Shown here one piece after another: positions 8,012 to 18,000 of a stretch of 64,000 nucleotides of DNA. Below the pieces are notes generated by a model. The model did not search any database. It saw nothing but the letters and a program-made list of their open reading frames with translations, and was not told the origin of the DNA. The stretch is from Phaeobacter sp. QD34_24 (GTDB lineage: Bacteria; Pseudomonadota; Alphaproteobacteria; Rhodobacterales; Rhodobacteraceae): assembly GCF_028890115.1 (NCBI RefSeq), contig NZ_JARCJD010000009.1, positions 99,473 to 163,472 of the forward strand, read 5' to 3'. Position numbers and translations under genes: made by a program. Each line of letters begins with the position of its first letter. The stretch's first letter is position 1.

Positions 8012-8932
8012 TCAGACGTCCCGCGCCGGGCGCAGGCCCAGATCGAAACAGCGGTAGTTGCGCGGCGCATAGACCCGGCAGGTGACATGGGTCCGCTCGG
8101 GCGGTTCGCAATTGGAATAGAAGGAGCCGCCCCGGATCACCCCGATATCCAGTTGATTGATCAATGCGCGAAAGGCCTGGGGGAGTTGGCCGGTCTCGCG
8201 CATCTCAGTGACCATGTCTTCCACCCCCGCATGAATAGCGAACTCCGCCATCATGTCGTCGATGAACTCCTCCGGGATCCGGCCCTCCTCTTCCGAGGCG
8301 GGGATGGGATAGGCAAGATAGCGCGACGAGGTCCACTCCCAGGCATTGCCCACCGCGTCCAGCAATCCAAAGGGGCTGGTGGCGGCTGGATAGGCGCCCA
8401 CGGGTGTGGTGTCGCCAACCTGCATGGCGCAATTGCAGTCCCCAGACCCCGGTGGTGCATCGCCCCAGGGGTTGCGCTGCCCATCCGCACCACGGGCGGC
8501 AAGCTCCCATTCCGTCTCGGTCGGAAGACGGGCGCCGATCCAGTCGCAATAGGCTGTGGCATCCCGGTAGGACAGGTGGGTGACCGGGTGCAGCGCCTTG
8601 GCGCGCACATCGTCGTCGCCGCGCGGTCGGTGCCAGCAGGCGCCTTCCATCTGGACCCAGAGCGTATCGTTGTCGGGCCAGACGTCCTCGGGAATCTGCC
8701 CGGTCCAGACCTGGCTCCAGCCGTCCTGCTCGGCCTCTGTCCTGTAGCCCGTTGCCTTCACGAAACGGGCAAAACCGGCAACGGTCAGCGGCGATCGGGC
8801 GATCTGGAACGGGCCGGTTTCGGCCCGGTGTGCGGGGCGGACATTGGCCTCAAGCGCCGGATCATCGCTGCCCATGATGAAGGCGCCACCGGGAATGGTG
8901 ATCCAGTCTATGTCAGCGCCAAATTCCCGCAT
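8012..8932 (-). CDS. SUMF1/formylglycine-generating-enzyme-like protein, probably not a true FGE
   Basis: The 306-residue protein shows the whole FGE-sulfatase (SUMF1) fold: IPGGAFIMGS at the start, PVTHLSYRDATAYCDW, LPTETEWELAARG, the GNAWEWTSS loop, and RGGSFYSN before the last strands. True formylglycine-generating enzymes need a Cys pair spaced C-x4-C after GGS. Here the cysteines in that region are farther apart (SNC, then VTC), so sulfatase activation is unlikely. The same fold serves EgtB and OvoA sulfoxide synthases and PvdO in pyoverdine maturation. There is no signal peptide, unlike PvdO, so it should act in the cytosol. It diverges from the NRPS1 gene across 92 bases, which makes a tailoring role in that pathway reasonable. 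Confidence 0.85.
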   Translation of the reverse strand: MREFGADIDWITIPGGAFIMGSDDPALEANVRPAHRAETGPFQIARSPLTVAGFARFVKATGYRTEAEQDGWSQVWTGQIPEDVWPDNDTLWVQMEGACWHRPRGDDDVRAKALHPVTHLSYRDATAYCDWIGARLPTETEWELAARGADGQRNPWGDAPPGSGDCNCAMQVGDTTPVGAYPAATSPFGLLDAVGNAWEWTSSRYLAYPIPASEEEGRIPEEFIDDMMAEFAIHAGVEDMVTEMRETGQLPQAFRALINQLDIGVIRGGSFYSNCEPPERTHVTCRVYAPRNYRCFDLGLRPARDV

Positions 8933-9024
8933 AATGCGTTTGCCTATGAGGTGGTTCGTGTCATACGGTAGCTAAGAGAGATCATCATTTTAAGTCAAGC
9001 TCTGCGTTTTAAAGGGTTAGTCGA
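8933..9024. promoter_or_regulatory. divergent control region between SUMF1-like gene and NRPS1
   Basis: This 92-base gap must hold the promoters of both the SUMF1-like/AKR pair and the NRPS transcription unit. On the plus strand TTGCCT at 8940-8945 and CATACG at 8962-8967 are separated by 16 bases and are the best promoter-like pair I see, although weak. The sequence is more AT-rich than its flanks. AAAGGG at 9011-9016 lies 8 bases before the TTG start of NRPS1. No clear operator palindrome was found. Confidence 0.3.
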
Positions 9025-12000
9025 TTGTCTGAACTGCGAAACCAGCAGGATGTGGCATGCTTGTCGCTGACACGGTTTCTATCCGAAGCGCCCGATCAAG
9101 ATGCCTTCCTGTTCCTGGGGGCGGATGGCAGCCTGAGCCAGACCTTCAGCCGGGCGGGGCTGCTGGCGGCCGTGGCGGGATATGCCGCAGCCCTGGCCCC
9201 CTATCGTGGCGCGCGGGTGATCCTGATGGCGGCAACCGGGCCCGAGTTCGTGGCAGGCTTCCTGGGCTGCCTGCAGGCAGGCGCGATCGCGGTGCCGGTC
9301 CCGGCCGCGATCCGCCGGGCGCGTTTGCGCGCCATCGCCGAGGATTGCGCGGCCACCGGGCTGATCGGTCGTGTAACCGCAGGTCTGGTTGCCGCCGCCG
9401 GGTTGACGCGGATTTCCCCGGTCTCCGCGCCCGCCTATCAATGGGCTGACTCCCGCGCAGAGGATCTGGCCTTCCTGCAATACACCTCTGGCTCCACCGG
9501 CAGGCCCAAGGGGGTGCGCATCCGCCATGGCGACATCGCCCGCAATGCCGCCGCCATCACCGAACGGTTCGCCATGACAGATCGGGACACCATCGTGTCC
9601 TGGCTGCCGCTGTTTCATGACATGGGGTTGATGGGCAGCGTGCTGCAGGTGCTGTTCAGCGGTGGGCGCGCGGTGCTGATGCCGCCAGAGACCTTCCTCA
9701 GGCGTCCTGCGGCGTGGTTGGAGGCCATTTCCCGCTATGGCGGTACCGTCAGTGGGGCGCCGGATTTCGGCTATGACCTGGCCTGGCGCAATATCGGAGA
9801 GGCAGAGCTGGCCGGGTTGGACCTGTCCAGCTGGCGCGCGGCCTTCAACGGGGCAGAGCCGATCAGACCGGAAACCCTGAGCCGCTTTGCCGAGCGCTTC
9901 GCCCCGGTGGGATTTCACGCAGAGGCTTTCCTGCCCAGCTATGGCATGGCCGAGGCCACGCTATTGGTTGCAGCCGAGCGGGCCGGGCAGGGGGCGCATC
10001 AGATCACTGTTGATCCCACCGCGCTGGAGCAGGGGATCCTGCAGCTTGCGGCCGAGGGGCAGGAGCTCGTCTCCTCCGGCACCCCGGGCCTTGGCAGCGA
10101 GATCCGCATTCTTGATCCCGACAGCGGCGCCGTTTTGCCAGCCGGTCGGGTGGGGGAGATCGAACTCTCCAAGGGCAGCCTTGCCGGAGGATATTGGGGG
10201 CAGACAGAGCCGGGGTTTGCCGAGGGGCGGTTTGCCACCGGTGATCTTGGTGCGTTCCTTGGCGATCGGCTGTTTGTGCTGGGGCGACGGGACGACATGA
10301 TCCAGCTGCGCGGCCGCAATGTTCTATTGGGAGAGGTCGAGGCTGCCCTGGCGGAGGTCGACCCTGATCTGGCGCGGCAGCAGGTGATGGTGATTGCGCC
10401 CGGGGACGGGGCGGACAGGCAGTTGGTGGCCTTGATCGAAACCGCTGACATGCCGCCGCCAGACATGCCCACGCGGCTGCGCTCGGCGGTGCTTGATCGC
10501 TTTGGCCTCACCTTGGATGAAATCCTCTGGCTGCAGAACGCCAGCCTGCCACGCACCACCAGCGGCAAACCCCGGCGGGCCGAGGCCGTGGAACGATACG
10601 AGGCAGGCGGTTTCAAGCTGCGTGCCCAAAGCGCCCTGGCCCAGGGGGATCTGACAGAGACCCTGACGGGCGCGGCGCCGCTGGTGGACCGTCTGTGCGG
10701 CGCACTGGCGATCTGGTGCGGCCTGGCGCCAGGGGCTGTCCGCCCGGATCATAGCTTTGCGGATCTGGGGATGGAGTCGCTGTCGGCGGTGCGGCTGCTG
10801 CATGAGATCGAGGCGGTTCTGGGGTTGCGATTGGGATTGGAGGCCGCCCTGGGGGCTGCGGATATCAACACGCTGGCAGAGCGTCTGGAGGGCGCAGCCC
10901 CCGCGACAGCGATCCCGCAGGACGGGGCAGCCCCCCGGCTGTCATCCAATCAAAAGGCGCTGTGGCTGTTTCAGGATCTGACCTCGCCAAATGCCGCCTA
11001 TACGATTGCCGAGGCCCTGCGGCTGGACGGTTTATTGGCGCCCGAGGATCTGCGCACGGCGATCGAAACGCTGGTGGATCGGCACGAACAACTGCGCGTC
11101 AATCTGGAATTGACCGATGCAGGCGTGCAGCCCCGCCTGCAGCCGCAGGGGTGCGGATGCGATTTCGCTGTGCACGAGGCAACGGGCTGGACAGCGGCAG
11201 AGCTTCAGGCGGCCCTCGATCGACGTGCCCGGGTCCCTTTCGATCTGGGCCAGGACCGGCTGTTGCGGGCCGATCTGTTTCACTTGGGCACAGAAGAGCA
11301 TGTGCTGCTCATCTCGGTGCATCACGCGGTCTGCGATCTGTGGTCCCTGGCCCTGCTGGTGAAAGAGCTGTCCCTGCTGCTGAACGGCAAGGCGCTGCCG
11401 CCGCTGCGGGCGGGATATCAGGACCATTTGCGGGCCGCAGCCGCCTGGTGCGCGGGCCCCGAGGCGCAACGGGCGCTGGACTGGTACCGGAACGAACTGG
11501 CCGGTGACCTGCCGCATCTTGGTCTGGGCCATGACCGTTTGCGCCCCGCGCGCCCGGCCTTCCGGGGCGCGCGGCTGCCATTCGGGCTGCCGCCAGAGGT
11601 TGGCCAGGCGCTGGGCGGGGTGGCGGCAGAGGCAGGCACCACGCTGCACAACCTGCTGCTGTGCGCCTGGGCGCTGTTCCTGCGCCGGGCCACGGATCAG
11701 GATGAGGTGCTTGTCGGCGTGCCATGCGCCAATCGCCGCCATGGGTTTGAGGCGGATGTGGTGGGCTATCTGGTCAACCTCGGCGTGCTGCGGGACCGCT
11801 CGGCTCTGACCCAGCCCTTCACGGAATACCTGGCCGAGACCACTTGCCGGATCGAGCGGCTTCTGGAGCACGCGGCGCTGCCACTGGCCGATATCGCCGC
11901 CGCCGTGGCCCCGGACCGCGGCGATGGTCACAGCGGCCTGTTTCAAAGCGTGTTCAATTACAATGGTTCAGGCCTCCCGGGAGAGGCGGCCCTGGCGACC

Positions 12001-15000
12001 TCTGGCTTGGCCGAGGGAAGAGCGCTGTCGCTTGGGCCCCTGCAGGCGCGCACCATGGCGGTGGAAACGGGGGCCACACAGTTTGATCTAAGTTGCACCA
12101 TGGCCTCGGGCCAGGACGGAGCCCTTTTGGGGGCCATTCAATATGACTGCGCCCTGTTCGATCCGGAGACCGTCACGGGCTTTGCGCGCGCCTTCGAGGC
12201 GCTGTTGCGCGGCATTGCCCGTGACGCGAACCGCCTGGCGGCGGATCTGCCCCTGATGCGCGCCGACGAGGAACAGGCCTGGCGCCGTGCGGCACTGGGT
12301 GCGGAAACGGGCTGTGCCGTGGATTTCCGTCTACGTTTCGAAGATCGTGTGCAGAAAGATCCCGAGGCCATCGCGATCCGCGACAGCGCACAGGTCTGGA
12401 GCTATGGGGCGCTAAACCGCTATGCCAATGCCCTGGCCGAAACCCTGGCGGAGCTGGGCGCCGGTCCGGGGCGCATCGTGGCCCTGCGCGCGGCACGCGG
12501 CGCGCCTTACCTTGGGGCGATGCTGGCGATTGCCAAGACGGGCGCCTGCTACATGCCGCTCAGCCCACGCGATCCCGCGGCGCGGCTGAGCGGTATCCTG
12601 AAACAGGCCCGCCCTGCGGTGGTGCTGACCGATGGGGAAACGGCATTGCCCGATCCCATGCCGGAACCTGAGCGCGGCGAAAAGGCCGCCGTGGTCCTGC
12701 CTTTGCCCGATACGCCGCCGGAGGATGCGCCTGCCGATCCGCCCTCGTCGCTCAGGGCGCAGGATCCGTCTTATGTGATCTTCACCTCCGGCTCCACCGG
12801 GTTGCCCAAGGGCGCCGTTGTCCATGCCGAGGGCAACGGCAATCACCTGGAGGCCATGGTCGATCTGCTGCAGTTCGACGCTTCGGATGTGATGGCGCAG
12901 ACCGCCTCGGTGGCCTCTGATATCTCGGTCTGGCAATTCCTGGTCATGGCAACCGTGGGGGGGCGGGTCGAGGTCTTCGAGGATGCGCTGATCGAACAGC
13001 CCGCCGAATTCCTGGCCGCGCTGGAGGCGCGTGGGGTCACGATGCTGCAGGTGGTGCCCGCGGTACTGGAGATGCTGGCGGTCGAACTGGAACGCCCCGG
13101 CGCGCCGCCGCCGCCCCGAAGTCTGCGCTGGGTGTCGTCCTGCGGCGAGGCGCTGGCCCCGAGCCTGGCGCGGCGCTGGATGGCGGCAGCTCCCCATGCG
13201 CGGCTAATCAATGCCTTTGGTCCGGCGGAATGTTCCGATGACACCAGCGTGGCGCTTTATGATACCCCGCCGCCTGCGGATGCGGTGACGGTATCCATCG
13301 GGCGCCCCTTGCGCAACCTCGCCTGCTATGTGCTGGACCGGCGCGAACATCCCTTGCCCCCTGGTATGACGGGGGAATTGTGGATTGGCGGGCGCGGCGT
13401 CGGGCTGGGCTATCTGGCAGACCCCTTGCGCACCGCCGAGGCCTTTCGCCCCGATCCCTTCTCGGCCACACCCGGCGCGCGGCTCTATCGCACCGGCGAT
13501 CTGGCGCGGCGGCGTGCCGATGGCAGCCTCGATTACCTTGGGCGGCGCGATTCCCAGGTCCAGATCCGCGGCTTCCGGGTCGAGATTGGCGAGGTCGAGG
13601 CGGCCCTGCGCGCCTTGCCCGGCGTGCGCCATGCGGCGGTGGGCCTGCATGAGGGTGCGCGACCTGCCTTGGTGGCCTTGTATGCGCCAGCGGATCTGAC
13701 GGGGGCAGAGCTGCGCCGAGCCTTGGGCAATCATCTTCCGGGCTTCATGGTCCCGGACCTTTGGGTGCCGATGTCGGCGCTGCCTTTCAACATGAGCGGC
13801 AAGATCGATCGCAAGGCGCTGCCAGCCCCGACGGCGCGTGCGCAAGACACCGTGGAGCCCCCGGTGAGCGAGGCGGAGCGCAGCCTTGCCGCGATCTGGC
13901 AGACCCGGCTTGGACATAAAGAAATCGGGCGTCACGATAGTTTCTTCGATCTGGGCGGGCATTCCCTGATGGCGATCCAGATGATCGCTGATATCCGCGC
14001 TCAGCTTGGCATGCGGCTCAGCCTGCGGGATGTGTTTGACACCCCCCGGCTCAGCGATCTGGCGTTGCGGCTGGTCGAGGCAGGGCGCGGTATCGGGAGC
14101 CTGCAAACGGATTGGCCCCCGGCGCGGCAGGCTTGCCCGGTGCCGCTCACGGCAGCCCAGCGGCGCATGTGGTTCCTGCATCAGCTGAACCCGCAGGATC
14201 GGTCCTACAGCATGACCGGGATGCTGCGGTTCAAGGGTGAATTGGACAAAGAGGCTTTGCGCGGCGCGCTGGGCGATGTGATGGCCCGCCACCGGGTGCT
14301 GCGCATGCGGGTAGAGAGTTCTTCTGATGGTCAGCCCCGGATGGCAGAGGGGCCGTGGCCCGAGGTGCGCGACAGCGATGAACCTGCCGCACGCATTGCC
14401 GCGCGCGAGGCCGAGACCGGTTTTGACCTGGCGGCGGCGCCCGTGCTGCGCTTGACCCTGACGCAGGCGAATGCGGAGCCGGCCCTGGTGGTTGCGGTGC
14501 ATCACATCGTCTTTGATGGCTGGTCCATTGCCACCTTCCTGGAGGATATTTCCGCCCACTATCGCGCCCGCATCGGCCAGGGGGATGCGCCAGCAAAGCT
14601 GGCCTATGATTTCGTCGATTATGCCGCCTGGTGCGACCATCACTGGACGCCCGAGGCCTTGGATCGTTCCTTAAAGGCCCGCAAGGCGCGTTTCGGAACC
14701 GGTCTGACGCCGCTGGACCTGCCCTATGATGCCCCCGATCCCGGCCCCGGCGCGCGGGTCGCGGGGCAATATCGGTTCGAGATCCCGCAGGCGCTGAACG
14801 CGCAGTTGCAGGATCTGGCCGGGCGCAGCGGCGTGACACCTTTCCTGATCCTCCTGGCCGCCTTTCAGATGCTGCTGGCGCGTATCACCGGAGCACAGCG
14901 GTTCGATGTGGGGACGCTGATCGCGGGGCGCGCGCGTCCGGGCATGGAGCAGTTGATCGGCCTGCTGATCAACGTGCTGCCGGTGCCTGCCGATTTCTCC

Positions 15001-18000
15001 GGAAATCCGGATGGCTATGCTCTGTTGGCGCGGCTCAAACGCGATTGGCTGGACCTGCAGCGGGTCTCGGATCTGCCCTTCGATGCGCTGGTGGCCGCCG
15101 AGACGGGCGAGCAGGCGGATCCCGCCCAGGCGGGGCTCAATTGCTTCTTCGTGATGCAGAACCAGCCAATGGGGCCGCGTGATCTGGGCGGCGGTCTGCG
15201 CATGGTGCTGGAAGAGCTGCCCCCGGTTCATGCGCCCTATGATCTTCTGTTGGATATGGAGCCGCAGGCGCAGGGGTTCAACGCGTGTTTCCGCTACAGC
15301 GCTGCCCGTTTTGATGCCGCAACCGTGCGCTCCTTCGCGGATGCCTTCCTTGCCCTGCTCCAAGGGCTCTTGGAGACACCCGAGCGCGCCGTTGCGGATC
15401 TGCCCGCCCAAGGGGCGGCGGCGGGGCAGCAGCAGGCGCATGTCCTGACCGGAGCGGATCGGGCCCTGCCGGGAGAAGGCCGGCTTTTCCCGGCGCTGTT
15501 TGAGGATATGGCGCGAAGACATCCGCAGGCCCGCGCCGCAGCTGATGGGGAGGAGTGGCTCAGCTATGGCGACCTGCTGGCACAGGCGGACCGCATCGCG
15601 GCGGCGCTGCAGGCGCGGGGGATTGGCCCCGAGGATGTCGTCGGCGTGCATGGGCGGCGCTCGGTGGCGATGCTGGTGGCGCTCTTGGGGATCCTGCGCG
15701 CCGGGGCGGCCTATATGCCGCTGGATCCGGGTGATGCGCCCTCGCGCCTGGCGGAAATGCTGGAGGAAACCGGGGCCAAGGTGGTGCTGACCTGCGGGAC
15801 CATGCCCGATCCTGCGCTGGGGGCGGGGCGGGACCTGCTGGAGGTCGATGCCCTGCGTCATGGTATCGGCCCGGCGTTACAGCCTGTGACGCTCAGGTCC
15901 GATACGCTGGCCTATGTGATCTATACCTCCGGCTCTACCGGGCGCCCCAAGGGGGCCATGGTCACGCATCATGGCATGTTGAACCATCTTTGGGCCAAGG
16001 TGGTGGATCTGGATCTGACGGCAAGGGACCGGGTGGCGGAAACCGCTCCGCAAAGCTTTGACGTCAGCATCTGGCAGTTCCTCTCGGCCCTCCTGGTGGG
16101 GGGGAGCATCCATGTCTTTGACGAGGAAACCGCCGTGGATCCTTCGGGCTTGCTGGCAGGGCTTGCACGCGCCCATGTGACCGTGGCCGAGACGGTGCCG
16201 GGCCTGCTGCGGGCGATGAACGATGTGCAGGAGGTTGGCGCGGTCACGCCGCTGCCCGCATTGCGCTGGATGCTGGTCACCGGAGAGGCGCTTTCGGCGG
16301 ATGCGGCCCAGGCCTGGCGTCAGCGATATCCCGCGATACCGTTGATGAACGCCTATGGGCCGACCGAATGTTCCGATGATGTGACCCATCATGTGATCGA
16401 TCGCTCCCTTGCGCCGGGGCGTTCGGTGCCCATTGGCAAGACTATCCTGAATACCCGGCTCTATGTGCTGGATGCCCGTCTGATGCCCGTGCCAAAGGGG
16501 GCGGCGGGGCGTCTCTGGGTGGGCGGTGTCGGTGTGGGGCGGGGCTATGTGGCGGCGCAGGGCAAGACGGCCATGGCCTTCCGCCCCGATCCCTTTGCCC
16601 GAACCCCGGGCGCCCGCATGTATGATACCGGCGATATCGTCCGGCTGAACGCGGCGGCAGAGCTGGTCTACCTGGGCCGCGCCGATCACCAGATCAAACT
16701 GGCCGGACAGCGGATCGAACCCGGAGAGATCGAGACCTGTCTGCGCAGGCTGCCCTTCGTGCGCGACTGCGTTGTGATGCTGCGGGGCGCGCGTCTGGTG
16801 GCCTATGCAGTGCTGCGCGATCCGCCGCCCAGGGCCGAGGCGCGCCTGCTGGCCGAGGCCGCCCAGCATCTGCCTCGCCATATGGTGCCCGCCGGGGTGA
16901 TGACGCTGCCCGCCTTGCCGCGTACCGCCAATGGCAAGCTGGACCGGGCCGCTCTGCCGGACTGGCAGCCTGAGGTTCTGGCAACTGCCGATGGCGCTCC
17001 CGCGACCGAGACAGAGCGCCAATTGGCGGAACTTGCGCGCGATGTCCTTGCGATTGCCAAGGTGCCGGTGACGGCGGACTTCTTTGCCATTGGCGGCACC
17101 TCGCTGCAGGCGATGCAGCTGATCGCCCTGGCGCGCAGGCGCTTTGCCGTGGATCTGCCGCTGGCGGGATTTTATCGCAGCCCCAACCTCAGGGCGCTGG
17201 CCATTGCGATCGAGACCGGAGGGCCGATCATGGCCGATGGCGGCAAGCCCCTGCCGCAGGGCGAGCTGCCTTTGACACCCGCACAAGAGCGGCTTTGGAT
17301 GCTGCAGCAACTGGAGGGGGAGCGGGAAACGGGGATCTACACCATCGTCTCCCCTCTGCGCCTGCACGGGCCCTTGGACCTGGACCGCTTGCAGGGGGCG
17401 CTGCAAGCGGTGCTGGCGGCCCATCCGGCGTTGCGCCTGACCTTTCACGACACACCCGACGGCCCGCGTCAGCGCATCGGAGATCGGTTTGCCGTCTCAT
17501 TGGACATCGAAGAGGTCGCCGATCTGAGCGACGCGACACTCGATATGGCGGCAGGGCAGGAAGCCGGGCGCCCCTTTGATCTGAAGACCGGTCCGCTGTT
17601 GCGGGCGCGGCTTCTGCGCAAGGGCGCCGAAGAGGCGGCCCTGGTGATCGCCTTGCACCATATCATCGCCGATGGCGCCTCGATGGATATCCTTCTGCAG
17701 GATCTGGCCCGGGCTTATGGTGGAGAGCGCCTGGAGCCGGTGGATACGGCCCGCTGGATCACCGCAGCGCCGCTGCATCGGCATCCGGGTCGGGTGGTGC
17801 GGCGCTTGCAGGGGCTGCCGCCGTTTCTGGATCTGCCCGGCGACCGGGAGGGTCATGACCACCCGGACAGGAGCGCAGGCAATACCGGCTTCTGGCTGCA
17901 GCCCGAGCAGGTCGCGCGCCTGGATGAGCTGTGTCGGAATCACGGCGTGACGCGGTTCATGGCGATTTCCGGCGTGGTGGCGGCCGTCATGGGGCGCATT

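Noticed and set aside
8012..8932. Annotating the SUMF1-like protein as a formylglycine-generating enzyme
   Set aside because: The catalytic cysteine spacing is not kept and no sulfatase gene is near.
13204..14643. Another long minus-strand frame opposite NRPS1
   Set aside because: It has the same composition bias and no motifs; it overlaps clear A, PCP and C domains on the plus strand.
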